DNA of 64,000 bases from positions 51,783-115,782 of the forward strand of contig QOQW01000022.1 in assembly GCA_003327425.1 (NCBI GenBank), read 5' to 3'. The translations under genes and the position numbers were made by a program. Shown piece by piece: positions 52,559 through 61,456 of this stretch. The notes beneath the pieces are model-generated. The model saw nothing but the letters and a program-made list of their open reading frames with translations, was not told where the DNA came from and made no database searches. Source of the stretch: Candidatus Ozemibacter sibiricus (GTDB taxonomy: Bacteria > Muiribacteriota > Ozemobacteria > Ozemobacterales > Ozemobacteraceae). Position 1 is the first letter of the stretch. Every line of letters starts with the position of its first letter.

Positions 52559-53116
52559 TCACCGCCGGGCTTGCCACTTCCGCATGATCTCATACGCGGC
52601 TGCCAAGCTGCCACCACACGGCTTCAACCATGCAGGGGGGGCGGTCGCTTGGATAGAGAGCCAGAACGTGTCGGTGCCGCCTTTCCCGGTGTGCTGAGGG
52701 GTGTGGCCGATGACATACTGGCACAGAACTGCCTTTGAGATGACCCAACAATGCGCGTCGAATGGCGAGATGCCAAGACAAACGGCGAAGTCGTAATCTT
52801 GGTCGCGGAGCTGCTGGAACTTGTAGATGCCACTCTCCCAGAGCGTAGAAAACTTAATCTCTACGCGTTTCCCAGCTATGATACGATCTGCCTCCGAGTT
52901 CGAGCTGCGCGTGACATCGAGCCCCTTGGCCGCGCACCACCCAGCCACCAACTGTTCGCCGATCTTGCCGACCTGACGAGACGGTCGTGTCCGAATCCAG
53001 GCGAATGGGCTTCCGGCCCAGGGGTCGTCCGACCCCTCGCGTACGTAGTCACTCTTGAGCGTGCCCGCTATCGTCGCAAGGATCCGGACCTCAGGATCAT
53101 GGATCTGGTTTTGCAC
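52559..53116 (-). CDS. Putative Type II restriction endonuclease (PD-(D/E)xK)
   Basis: A 185-aa protein whose GTG start lies 13 bp after the methyltransferase stop, with AGGGAG eight bases upstream. It shows a PD-(D/E)xK-like core: E54 in GKIGEQLVAGW, D77 in SEADRIIAG, and E86 and K88 in VEIKFS. Later it has a hydrophobic strand-rich part (DQDYDFAVCLGISPFDAHCW). I do not recognise the specific family, so the cleavage site is unknown. The lower GC content and less biased codon use than the neighbours suggest recent transfer. Confidence 0.72.
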   Translation of the reverse strand: MQNQIHDPEVRILATIAGTLKSDYVREGSDDPWAGSPFAWIRTRPSRQVGKIGEQLVAGWCAAKGLDVTRSSNSEADRIIAGKRVEIKFSTLWESGIYKFQQLRDQDYDFAVCLGISPFDAHCWVISKAVLCQYVIGHTPQHTGKGGTDTFWLSIQATAPPAWLKPCGGSLAAAYEIMRKWQARR

Positions 53117-53129
53117 TCGATTACTCCCT

Positions 53130-54053
53130 CTAGGTGGCTGGCGTAGAAAAGAGGCTGCGTTGCTTTTCGACTCTTTGGTGCGGTACCGGGTCAAATCCGA
53201 CCCACTCGATGCCTTCGACGCCATCGAATCGTCGGGCCATGACGGCGAGGGCTTCAGGGTTATTGTCGACCAGGATGAACCGGCGACCGAGTTCGAGCGC
53301 TGCGACACCCGTCGTTCCACTTCCGGCAAAGAAGTCCAGGACCAGGGCCCTCGAATGGGTTGAGGCTTGAATCATTCGGCGCAGGATGCCGAGCGGCTTC
53401 TGCGTCGGATATCCCGTTTTTTCGGAGCCGTTGGTGGGAACGATGGTGTGCCACCACGTATCAGTCGGTAACTTTCCACGCGCGGCTTTCTCTGGACCAA
53501 CGAGCCCTGGTGCCATATATGGGATACGCTCGATCTCGTCGACGTTGAACACGTAGTGGGCGGGGTCCTTGGCGTAGAGCAGAATGTTGTCGTGCTTTGG
53601 TGGCCACCTGTTTTTCGGGCGGCCGCCGTAATCATACGCCCAGATGATCTCGTTCAGGAAGGATGCGCGTCCGAAGATGCTGTCAAGGAGGACCTTGCAA
53701 TAATGGACCTCGCGGTAGTCCACATGAAAGTAAAAGGACCCATGCGGAGCGAGGACGCGGTGAGCCTCGATCAAACGCGGTTCGAGAAAGGCCAGATAAT
53801 CGTCGAAGGAATCAATGAAGCGCTTCGTCCCCACGACGATGCTTTCGTAGCGGTGGCCCTGAAATCCAACACGGTCGCCATCAGCGGATCGCACCGTCTT
53901 CAACTGGGTACGTTGTTGAACCTTCCCCGTGTTGAATGGGGGATCGATATAGATCAGGTCCACCGACGCCGACGGAAGCGCTCGAAGCACCTCTAGGTTG
54001 TCTGACAGGTAGATCCTGCCCGTCACTTCGCTTTTCAAGAGAGTGTTGGTCAT
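53130..54053 (-). CDS. Type II DNA methyltransferase, beta class, probable N6-adenine/N4-cytosine
   Basis: A 307-aa methyltransferase with the catalytic motif DPPFNTG at residues 37-43 near the N-terminus and the SAM-binding motif FFAGSGTTG at ~241-249 near the C-terminus, the order of the beta class of amino-methyltransferases. TQKPLGILRRMI is motif X. The middle (about 60-200) would be the target-recognition part. GAGGA lies just before the ATG. It is 15 bp downstream of the PLP-enzyme gene on the same strand and 13 bp upstream of the putative endonuclease, so it is a compact R-M module. Lower GC than surroundings. Confidence 0.88.
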   Translation of the reverse strand: MTNTLLKSEVTGRIYLSDNLEVLRALPSASVDLIYIDPPFNTGKVQQRTQLKTVRSADGDRVGFQGHRYESIVVGTKRFIDSFDDYLAFLEPRLIEAHRVLAPHGSFYFHVDYREVHYCKVLLDSIFGRASFLNEIIWAYDYGGRPKNRWPPKHDNILLYAKDPAHYVFNVDEIERIPYMAPGLVGPEKAARGKLPTDTWWHTIVPTNGSEKTGYPTQKPLGILRRMIQASTHSRALVLDFFAGSGTTGVAALELGRRFILVDNNPEALAVMARRFDGVEGIEWVGFDPVPHQRVEKQRSLFSTPAT

Positions 54054-54068
54054 AGTCCTCGTAGGATA

Positions 54069-55589
54069 CTAACCCAAGCTATCGAGGACTTTGGTCTGGG
54101 CGTTGAAGTCCTGGATGAGCTGGTCCCAATAGTTGATCAGCTCGTTCGAGAAGGCTTCCTCCCAAAAGGCCGGATCCCAGAGTTCGTTGATCTCTTCGAC
54201 CGTTTTGCCCTGCTGCTCGACCCAGGTGTAGTACTTGAAATGATGGAGGCGCTTGCGGTCGTGGTAGGTCAGTTCCATCATGTTCTGGGTGCCCTCGCCC
54301 AGCAGGTAGCGCTCCCAATCGATCCTGGCCTGGGTTTTCGAATAGGGGCCCAGCTGCTGCCGAAGTTCGGGAAGCCGCGAGTGGTACATGTCGGCGCCAT
54401 CGGTGAAGGGCATGAACAGGCAGTCGTTCTCGTCGAGTTCGAAGAACTTGGCCGTCTTGATGGCGGTCAGCAGGTTGCTGATCGAACTGATGCCCAGCAG
54501 CGGCAACTGCTCGACCAGTTCCCCCGGCAGGCCCGCTTCGCGCAGGGTGGCGTGGCCATCGGGTTCGTTGAACAGGCGGAAGATCCGCATGCAGTTCTCG
54601 TCGTCGATGGCGACCACCGCATCGGTGTTGCGAACGTTATGGATCCAGGGGACATGCTTGTCGCCGATCCCTTCGATGCGGTGTCCGCCGAACCCGCAAT
54701 TGAGCAGGGTGGGGCACTGCAGCGCCTCGGACGCCACGATGCGAGCGTGCGGCGCGATCGTCTTGACGTAGTCGCCGGCCGCGATGGTGCCGGCCGAACC
54801 CGTCGAGCTGATCCAGCCGCTCAACCGACTGTGCGGGCCTTTCACGGCCTTGAAGGCCTCTTCGACGGCGCTGCCGGTTACGTGGTAGTGCCACATGGCA
54901 TTGCCGAACTCGGCGAACTGGTTGAAGATCACGATCTTGTTGCCGCGCTCTTTGATGAGTTCCCAGCACTTGTCGTAGATCTCCTTGACGTTCGACTCGC
55001 AGCCCGGGGTCGCGAAGATCTCGCTGGTGCCGATCTGCTTCAGCCACTCGAATCGTTCCTTGCTCATGTCCTCCGGCAGGATCGCGATGGCAGGGGTGTC
55101 GAGCAGGGCGCAGTCATAGGCGCCGCCTCGGCAGTAATTACCGGTGCTCGGCCAGACGGCCTTCTGCGTCGTCGGGTCGAATTCGCCGCTGACCAGCCGC
55201 GGCACCAGACACCCGAACGCGGCGCCGACCTTGTGGGCCCCGGTCGGAAAGTATTTGCCGATCAAGCCGAAGAGGCGGGCCTTGACCCCGGTGAGTGGCG
55301 AGGGAATCTCGAGCACGTTGACCGGCCCGAACAAACCGCTCTTGATGTCGTTGTGCCAGGTGATGCGGAACAGGTTGAGCGGGTTGACATCCCACAGCCC
55401 GAGAGGTTGCAGCTTCTTCTTGACCTTGTCAGGGATCAAGGCGGGATTCTTCATCTGCGCGAAGGTCGGAATGATGATGCCCTTCTCGCGGCAGCGCTTG
55501 ACCGTCTTTTTCAGGACGTCCTGGTTGAATTTGAGCGCGAAGCGCTTGGCGTATTTGCTCGGCACGTCGAGGTTCCTGCCTTTCGTCAT
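54069..55589 (-). CDS. TrpB-like PLP-dependent lyase/synthase of purine catabolic cluster
   Basis: A 506-aa fold-type II PLP enzyme. The cofactor lysine is in PTGAHKVGAA, which matches the TrpB-type GAHK loop. A glycine-rich SSTGSAGTIAAGDYV phosphate loop and FAEFGNAMWHYHVTGSAVEE follow. The family is often annotated only as 'PLP-dependent protein beta subunit' and co-occurs with ygeW, ygeY and ssnA; here it occupies the place of YgeX (diaminopropionate ammonia-lyase) but is about 100 residues longer and different in sequence. It probably splits or rearranges an amino-acid intermediate. The start overlaps the carbamate kinase stop by one base (TGATG). Confidence 0.83.
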   Translation of the reverse strand: MTKGRNLDVPSKYAKRFALKFNQDVLKKTVKRCREKGIIIPTFAQMKNPALIPDKVKKKLQPLGLWDVNPLNLFRITWHNDIKSGLFGPVNVLEIPSPLTGVKARLFGLIGKYFPTGAHKVGAAFGCLVPRLVSGEFDPTTQKAVWPSTGNYCRGGAYDCALLDTPAIAILPEDMSKERFEWLKQIGTSEIFATPGCESNVKEIYDKCWELIKERGNKIVIFNQFAEFGNAMWHYHVTGSAVEEAFKAVKGPHSRLSGWISSTGSAGTIAAGDYVKTIAPHARIVASEALQCPTLLNCGFGGHRIEGIGDKHVPWIHNVRNTDAVVAIDDENCMRIFRLFNEPDGHATLREAGLPGELVEQLPLLGISSISNLLTAIKTAKFFELDENDCLFMPFTDGADMYHSRLPELRQQLGPYSKTQARIDWERYLLGEGTQNMMELTYHDRKRLHHFKYYTWVEQQGKTVEEINELWDPAFWEEAFSNELINYWDQLIQDFNAQTKVLDSLG

Positions 55590-56548
55590 CACGGGAAGAT
55601 GTGGGTGCCGGCCTGGCCACGTACCGCCCGGGCCAGGTTCTCGGGGTTGGTGATGATCGCGTGCTTGCCCCCCTCTTTCAAGAAGTTGATGATGGCCTTG
55701 CATTTGGGCAGCATTGAGCCCGGCTTGAAATGCCCTTCCTGGACATACTTGGCGAGTTCGCTGGCGGTGCACTTCTCGATCGGCTTCTGATCAGGCTTGC
55801 CGAAATTGAGGTAGGCCTTCTCGACCGCCGTGGAAATGACGAAGACATCGGCTTTCAACCGGCTCGCCAGCAGCGCCGAGGCGTAGTCCTTGTCGATGAC
55901 CGCCGCCACGCCCTTCAGGTTGCCCTGCTCGTCGCGGATGACGGGGATGCCGCCGCCGCCGACCGCGACCACGATGAACCCTTTCTCGGCCAGAGCTTTG
56001 ATCGCCGACTCTTCGATGATCTCGACGGGCAGCGGGGAAGCCACCACCCGGCGCCAGCCACGACCGGCGTCTTCCATCACGTCCCAGCCGTCTTTTTCTT
56101 TTCGCTCCATGGCTTCGGCCTGGGTGTAGAACTTGCCGATCGGCTTGCTGGGCTTGAGGAACGAAGGATCGTCCTTATCAACCAGCACCTGGGTGACCAC
56201 CGTCACGACTTCCTTCTGGATGCCCCGCTTGCGGAGTTCGTTGCCCAGCGCCATCTGGAAGTTGTAGCCGATGGCGCCCTGGGTGTCGGCCACGCACGAA
56301 TCGAGCGGCACCGGATGGATGGCATGGCGGGCGATCTCGCTGCGCAGCAGGATGAACCCGACCTGGGGGCCGTTGCCATGCGTGATGATGACGTTGTAGC
56401 CCTCTTCGATCATGTCGGCGATATGGACCATCGTGTGGCAGGCCGCCTGATACTGATCGGGGACCGTTTGGCGTTTCTCGTCCTGGATGAGGGAGTTCCC
56501 GCCGACGGCGACGACGGCGAGTTTGGCGTTCTTCTGGGTGGTGGCCAT
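55589..56548 (-). CDS. Carbamate kinase
   Basis: Makes ATP from carbamoyl phosphate and ADP with release of ammonia and CO2. The family start LAVVAVGGNSLIQDE, THGNGPQVGF, VPLDSCVADTQGAIGY and VAVGGGGIPVIRDE blocks are present. ATG 56548 (MATTQKN) gives 319 aa; a GTG at 56560 has a closer ribosome binding site (AAGGAG) and may be the real start. Next to ygeY and downstream of two amidohydrolases, it is likely the energy-yielding step of purine/ureide breakdown (the YqeA role). Confidence 0.92.
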   Translation of the reverse strand: MATTQKNAKLAVVAVGGNSLIQDEKRQTVPDQYQAACHTMVHIADMIEEGYNVIITHGNGPQVGFILLRSEIARHAIHPVPLDSCVADTQGAIGYNFQMALGNELRKRGIQKEVVTVVTQVLVDKDDPSFLKPSKPIGKFYTQAEAMERKEKDGWDVMEDAGRGWRRVVASPLPVEIIEESAIKALAEKGFIVVAVGGGGIPVIRDEQGNLKGVAAVIDKDYASALLASRLKADVFVISTAVEKAYLNFGKPDQKPIEKCTASELAKYVQEGHFKPGSMLPKCKAIINFLKEGGKHAIITNPENLARAVRGQAGTHIFP

Positions 56549-56600
56549 GGGGGTTGTCACTGCTCCTTTTCCTTGTTTGTCCAAGTTGAAATGGGATGAT

Positions 56601-57797
56601 TCACTTCTTCAGGGCGAGGGGGACCAGGGCGTAGAAGGCGGTGGCCTCGACCACCTCTGCGAGCGGAACCTGGTCGTTGACGGTATGGGCATAGATCTCG
56701 TTGCCGGGCCCGAACCCGATCGACGGGATGTTCGCTTTGCCCATCCAGTAAGTGCCGTTCGTCGAGAATACCCACTTGTCGACGGTCGGTTCCTTGCCGC
56801 CGAAAGCGGCTTTATACGCGGCGATGCCGGCTTGTACCAGGGGATGGTTCGGATCCAGGGCCCAGGGCGGATAGTACTTCGAAACGGGGAATTTGAACCC
56901 GGTGTAGCTGGGCGTGTCGTAGAACAGCTCTTCGACCTTGCCGTGCTTCATGCTGGGCAGCGAATTCAACTCGGCGATCGCCGCGCCTTCGCTCTCGCCG
57001 AAGGTCAGCCGTCGGTCGAGGTAGATGGTGCATTCGTCCGGCACGGCGTTCAGACTGGGGGTCTTGCACTCGATCTTGCTGACCACGATCGACCCCTTCC
57101 CCAGGAAGGGGTCGTTCTTGAACATGTGGCTCATTTCGCTGATCTCTTTGACGATCGGCATCATCTTGTAGATCGCGTTGTCGCCGCGCTCCGGAGCCGA
57201 GGCATGGCAGGTTCGCCCCTTGGTGGTGACCTTGAGTTCGACCCGGCCGCGATGACCTCGATAGATCCGCATGCAGGTGGGTTCGCCGATGATCACGAAA
57301 TCGGGCTTGATCTTCTCGGTCTCGACCAGCGAGTGCGGGGCGATCCCGTCGCACTCCTCTTCCATGTTTCCGAAGTAGTAGCAGGTGAATCCGTCGAGCA
57401 GCTTCAGATCTTTGAGGATCTTCAGCGCGTAGACCATCCCCGGGGTCGATCCCTTCTCGTCGCAGGCTCCCAGACCGTATTTGATGCCGTTTTCGGTCTT
57501 GCCCTTGAAGGGGTCCCATTGCCATTGGGTGCGGTCTCCGATGGCCACGGTGTCGATGTGGCTGTCGAACAAAACCTTGATGGGGCCGTTGCCGATGCGG
57601 CCGACCGAGTTGCCCATCTTGTCGGTGAAGACCTCATCGAATCCCAGGTCCTTCATTTCCTGATTGATGCGCTTGACCACATCCCCGATCTGGGAATCGT
57701 AGCTGGGAATGGCGATGATGTCGTCGAGGAACTTGATGATGGCTTTCTCGTGCCGTTTGATCTCGCTCCGAATCTTCGTGATGATGTCCTGATTCAT
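56601..57797 (-). CDS. ygeY: YgeY-type M20-family hydrolase
   Basis: A 398-aa zinc-dependent M20 peptidase/deacylase-fold enzyme with LFDSHIDTVAIGD, GLGACDEKGSTPGM and the catalytic NMEEECDG region, as in YgeY of selenium-linked/purine clusters. The dimerisation domain is in the middle. In the pathway it is proposed to hydrolyse a carbamoylated or ureido intermediate. ATG 57797 is the likely start (MNQDIITKIRSE); only a short AAGG is upstream. It is flanked by carbamate kinase and ssnA on the same strand. Confidence 0.88.
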   Translation of the reverse strand: MNQDIITKIRSEIKRHEKAIIKFLDDIIAIPSYDSQIGDVVKRINQEMKDLGFDEVFTDKMGNSVGRIGNGPIKVLFDSHIDTVAIGDRTQWQWDPFKGKTENGIKYGLGACDEKGSTPGMVYALKILKDLKLLDGFTCYYFGNMEEECDGIAPHSLVETEKIKPDFVIIGEPTCMRIYRGHRGRVELKVTTKGRTCHASAPERGDNAIYKMMPIVKEISEMSHMFKNDPFLGKGSIVVSKIECKTPSLNAVPDECTIYLDRRLTFGESEGAAIAELNSLPSMKHGKVEELFYDTPSYTGFKFPVSKYYPPWALDPNHPLVQAGIAAYKAAFGGKEPTVDKWVFSTNGTYWMGKANIPSIGFGPGNEIYAHTVNDQVPLAEVVEATAFYALVPLALKK

Positions 57798-57843
57798 GCC
57801 TTCGCTTCTTTCATTCCTTTCGTTGCCGGGTGTCGGTGGTGGC

Positions 57844-59181
57844 TCAGAATCTGTCCCAGAGGGCTTTGGCCAGTTCGCGGCCCTTGGCGCAGATCTCCTC
57901 TTCCTCGTGCTCGCCGAGGAAGGTGTACTTCCCTTCTTCATAGACCGGCTTGCCGCAGCAGATGGTGGTGTCGACGGTGGCGTTCGACAGCCCGAACAGC
58001 ACGTGACCGAGCGTGTTGCTGGCGGTCAGCGGGGTGGGGGGGTAGTAGTTCCAGACCACGAGGTCGGCGCCGGCCCCTTCTTCAAGGACGCCCAGAGGCT
58101 GCTTGAACAGCATCGAACCCAGGGCGGGGTTGTTCTGGAAAAAGATCTTGGAAATCTCGTGGTAGATCTTCCGGGGGTCTCTAGCCTGGTGTTTGTGCAA
58201 AAGGTTGGCCACCGTCAGATCGGCCAGCGGCGAGGCCGAGAACCCGTCGGTGCCCAGGGCCACCGGCACCTTCTCTTTCACCATCAGCTCGATGTTGGCG
58301 CAGCCCACCGCATTGCCCATGTTGGATCGCGGGTTGTGGACCACGTTGGTGCGGGTCAACGCCAGCGTCTGGATGTCGAGCGGGTCGACATGGACGCAAT
58401 GCGCGAAAATGCTATCCGGCCCGGTCAACTGGAACCGATGCAACCGATCGACCACCGACCGGAAACCGCGGCGACGGGCATCCTCGAGGTCGGCCTTGTC
58501 TTCGGCTACATGGATGTGGACGCCCGTCTTCAGGCCCTTGGCCAGCTCGGCCGCCCGCGCCAGGGTGGAATCCTCCAGGGTGAAGCTGGCGTGCAGGCCC
58601 AGCATGGCCGTGATGGTGGGATCGGCTTCCAGCTTCAGTCCGCGCAGGAAATTGGCGTTCTCCTCGAAGCCGGCGTCCCGGCGGGAGGCACCGTCGCGGT
58701 CCGAGACCTCATAGCACAGGCAGCCGCGGATGCCGACCTTGTGGAACACCTTGCGCAGCTCCTCGAGCGAGCCGCCCAGGGCGTGCGGGCTGGCGTGGTG
58801 GTCGACGATCGTCGTCACCCCGTTGCGCACGGCATCCAGCAGCGGAATCACCGCGGTGATGTAGAGGTCTTCCGTCTTCAAGCTGCGGTCGAGCCGCCAC
58901 CAGAGCCGCTCCAGGATCTGGACGAAATTCTCGGGGGCCTCGTCCTTGAGAGTGATGCCGCGGGCGAACGTCGAGTAGAGGTGCATGTGGGCGTTGATCA
59001 GCCCGGGGGTGACCACTTTGCCCTGCACGCTGCGCACCTTGGCCTTGGGGAAGCGCTTGCGGATCTCTTCCGTCGTTCCCACGCCATGGATCTTCTTTTC
59101 GTCGAAAGCGATGGCGCCATCCTCGATCACCTTGTGCTCATGGCCGAAGGTCAGCACGGTGGCATGTCCGATGATTTTCAT
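57844..59181 (-). CDS. ssnA: Putative aminohydrolase SsnA
   Basis: A 445-aa amidohydrolase of the TrzN/AtzA-like subgroup. The metal sites are visible as NAHMHLYSTF, HIHVAED and the later GTDGF aspartate, with AHCVHVDP between. Length and order next to YgeY match SsnA. It is expected to act on a purine-derived ring (deamination or ring opening). GGGAGACAGGG lies upstream of the ATG. It is separated from the next amidohydrolase by about 200 bp. Confidence 0.9.
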   Translation of the reverse strand: MKIIGHATVLTFGHEHKVIEDGAIAFDEKKIHGVGTTEEIRKRFPKAKVRSVQGKVVTPGLINAHMHLYSTFARGITLKDEAPENFVQILERLWWRLDRSLKTEDLYITAVIPLLDAVRNGVTTIVDHHASPHALGGSLEELRKVFHKVGIRGCLCYEVSDRDGASRRDAGFEENANFLRGLKLEADPTITAMLGLHASFTLEDSTLARAAELAKGLKTGVHIHVAEDKADLEDARRRGFRSVVDRLHRFQLTGPDSIFAHCVHVDPLDIQTLALTRTNVVHNPRSNMGNAVGCANIELMVKEKVPVALGTDGFSASPLADLTVANLLHKHQARDPRKIYHEISKIFFQNNPALGSMLFKQPLGVLEEGAGADLVVWNYYPPTPLTASNTLGHVLFGLSNATVDTTICCGKPVYEEGKYTFLGEHEEEEICAKGRELAKALWDRF

Positions 59182-59377
59182 CCCTGTCTCCCTGGTAAGA
59201 GTCTGTTCTGGTGAGGCTCTTGCTCTCGAGCCTGCCCCATTGGGTTGGCGAAATCTACCATACCGAGAAGGGGGAAGGCAACGAATTCTTCCCCCATGAT
59301 TGGTCGGGGGGCGGTCTCGAAGCTCCCTGCGCTCGGCGGAGGCCTGGAATCTGCGGGGGATCAGCCGTTTGCCGAGT

Positions 59378-60748
59378 TCATGCGCCGCAATACAGTTCCC
59401 GGCTGCGCTCGTTCTGGCGTCGGATCAGCTCGGCCAGTTGATCGTCGCTGAAGCGGGTGAACTTCCCGCGATGGATCAACAGCTCGCCGTGGACGATCGA
59501 TAGATCCACCCGGTCGACCCCGCAGAAGACGATCGCGGCCAGCGGATCGGTCGAACTGCCGGCCTGGCGCAGGCTGTCGAGCCGGATGCCGATCAGATCG
59601 GCTTCGTAGTCGGGCAGCAGCTTGCCGATGTCGTCGCGGCCCAGCACCTCCGCCCCGCCGACGGTCGCCAGCTGCAGGGCTTCCAGGGCGGTCAGGCATT
59701 TCGCCCCTTTCGCCACGCGCTGCAACAGCAGGCATTGTCGGGCTTCCAGCAGCATGTTCGAACTATCGTTGCTGGCCGACCCGTCGACCCCCAATCCGAT
59801 CGGCACGCCCGCCGCCTTCATTTCGACGATGGGAGCGATGCCTGAGCCCAATCGCATGTTGCTGGTCGGGCAGTGGGCGACTCCTCCCCTGGCTTGCCCC
59901 ATGCGGGCGACCTCTTCTTTCGAGAAATGGATGGAATGGGCGAAGAATGAATTGTGGTCCATCCAGCCGAGCTGCTCCATCATCTCGAAGGGGCGGCAGC
60001 CGTAAACTTTCTTGCAGTATTCTTCTTCGTCCTTGGTTTCCGCCAGATGGGTGTGACATTTCAAGCCGTGCAGGTTGGCCCATTTCTTGGCTTCGACCAT
60101 CAGCTCTTTGGTGACCGAGAAGGGGGAGCAAGGCGCGACCACGATCCGGATCATGCCGCCCCGTTCAGGCTGGTGCACGGCCTTCACCAGGTTGGCGGTC
60201 TCGGCCATGATCTCTTCCTCGGTCTGGACCACCGAATCGGGCGGCAGGCCGCCGTCCTTTTTCGACCGCGACATGCTGCCCCGGCACAGGTGGAAGCGCA
60301 GGCCGGTCTCGCGGGCGGCATCCACCTGCCGGTAGAACAGGTGGTTCTGCCCGGCCGGCACCAGATACGAATGGTCGAGGGCGGTCGTACACCCGCTCTG
60401 CAACAACTCGAGGGCCGCGATGGTGGTGGAGAGATGGAAATCTTCCGCCGTGAGCTTGGCCCACAAGGGATACAGATTGATCAGCCATTCGAACAGCTCG
60501 GCGTTCTGCACGTTGGGAAAGTTCCGAGTCAGGGTCTGGTAGAAGTGGTGGTGCGTGTTAACCAAACCGGGCATTACCAGCAGATCTTCGGCGTTGATGG
60601 TGCGGGCGCCGACGGCTCGCGGGGCTAGCGTCTGGGCATCTCCCACGGCGACGATCCGCGAGCCATCGATGAGCAGCGAGGCATTTTCCATGAGCGGCTG
60701 GTCGCCGCCCGGCCACAGATAGCGGGCATTCTTCACGAAAAGATGCAT
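59378..60748 (-). CDS. 8-oxoguanine deaminase-like amidohydrolase
   Basis: A 456-aa amidohydrolase related to bacterial 8-oxoguanine deaminases. Metal motifs are NTHHHFYQTLTR, CHTHLAETKDE and GVDGSASNDSSN; the RGSMSRSKKDGGLPPDSVVQ stretch is characteristic of that group. The product of 8-oxoguanine would be urate, so it could feed the same pathway as SsnA. The ATG at 60748 has GGAGG five bases upstream. It is the first gene of the minus-strand purine operon and has its own extended -10 promoter. Confidence 0.86.
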   Translation of the reverse strand: MHLFVKNARYLWPGGDQPLMENASLLIDGSRIVAVGDAQTLAPRAVGARTINAEDLLVMPGLVNTHHHFYQTLTRNFPNVQNAELFEWLINLYPLWAKLTAEDFHLSTTIAALELLQSGCTTALDHSYLVPAGQNHLFYRQVDAARETGLRFHLCRGSMSRSKKDGGLPPDSVVQTEEEIMAETANLVKAVHQPERGGMIRIVVAPCSPFSVTKELMVEAKKWANLHGLKCHTHLAETKDEEEYCKKVYGCRPFEMMEQLGWMDHNSFFAHSIHFSKEEVARMGQARGGVAHCPTSNMRLGSGIAPIVEMKAAGVPIGLGVDGSASNDSSNMLLEARQCLLLQRVAKGAKCLTALEALQLATVGGAEVLGRDDIGKLLPDYEADLIGIRLDSLRQAGSSTDPLAAIVFCGVDRVDLSIVHGELLIHRGKFTRFSDDQLAELIRRQNERSRELYCGA

Positions 60749-60781
60749 GGGTCCTCCAGCGTGGTTGGTCGGATGCCACCG

Positions 60782-60790
60782 ATTATACCA
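60782..60790 (-). promoter_or_regulatory. Extended -10 promoter for the purine operon
   Basis: On the minus strand, TGG-TATAAT is a perfect -10 with the extended TGn element, ~35 bp upstream of the deaminase start. No good -35 is present, as usual for such promoters. Confidence 0.75.
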
Positions 60791-60795
60791 TCGAA

Positions 60796-60824
60796 TTGAC
60801 CCGCTCTGGGTCCTGTGATAGACT
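60796..60824 (+). promoter_or_regulatory. Promoter for the TlpA-like gene
   Basis: TTGACC (60796-60801), 17 bp, TAGACT (60819-60824). It is 38 bp before the start at 60862 and divergent from the purine promoter only a few bases away, so the two may interfere or share control. Confidence 0.82.
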
Positions 60825-60861
60825 TCGCCACAACCTGTGCGCACAAGGAGTGGCGGAACCC

Positions 60862-61449
60862 ATGTTGACGTTCGTTTCCAAAGATCGATGGATCTGGTGC
60901 CTGGTCATGATGACGATGCTCGCGCTGCCGCTGTCGGTCGGCGCCGCCCAGAAGGAGAGCCCCTCCAGCATGGTGTCCATCGGTGGGGAAGGCACCGAAA
61001 TCGAGTCCGAGGTCAAATTGCAGATCGGCGACCCCGCGCCGGACTTCACCCTTCCCAACCTCGCCACCGATAAGATGGAGAGCCTGAAAGACTATCTGGG
61101 CAAGCCTGTCATCGTCTTCTTCATCCAGAGCGCCTGCTACTCCTGTCTGCAAGAGGCCAAGGCCCTCAAGACGCTCAAAGAGGAAAACCCCGGTCTCGAA
61201 GTCATCGCCATCGGCGTCGACCTGCTGGGCAAACCCATGCTCGTTTCCTGGGCGGCGCACAACAACATCAATTATCCGGTGCTCCTCGATCCGATCTTTT
61301 CGGTCCCAGAGAAGTATGGGTTCTACTATACGCCGGCTTCGGTGATCATCGATCAGCAGGGCAAGATCGCCCTCATTCATTCTGGGTTCCGCCCCCAGGA
61401 TATCCATCTGTTCGAGGCCAAGGTGAAGGAACTGCTGGGGAAGAAATAG
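60862..61449 (+). CDS. TlpA/AhpC-like thioredoxin-fold protein, membrane-anchored
   Basis: A 195-aa exported or anchored thiol protein. Residues ~10-28 form a hydrophobic signal anchor; the thioredoxin fold has APDFTLPNLATDKMESLKD, the redox pair in SACYSCLQEA and TPASVIIDQQGKI. The CYSC active site differs from the classic WCxxC form. Such proteins reduce disulphides or peroxides in the periplasm. AAGGAG lies upstream of the ATG. Confidence 0.85.
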   Translation: MLTFVSKDRWIWCLVMMTMLALPLSVGAAQKESPSSMVSIGGEGTEIESEVKLQIGDPAPDFTLPNLATDKMESLKDYLGKPVIVFFIQSACYSCLQEAKALKTLKEENPGLEVIAIGVDLLGKPMLVSWAAHNNINYPVLLDPIFSVPEKYGFYYTPASVIIDQQGKIALIHSGFRPQDIHLFEAKVKELLGKK

Positions 61450-61456
61450 CCAGCCG

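Noticed and set aside
53188..53205. GGGTCAAATCCGACCC-like palindrome near the methyltransferase 3' end, similar to the site at 48294
   Set aside because: It shares only the TCAAATCCGA centre, has different arms, and lies inside the coding sequence; it is not counted as a third copy.
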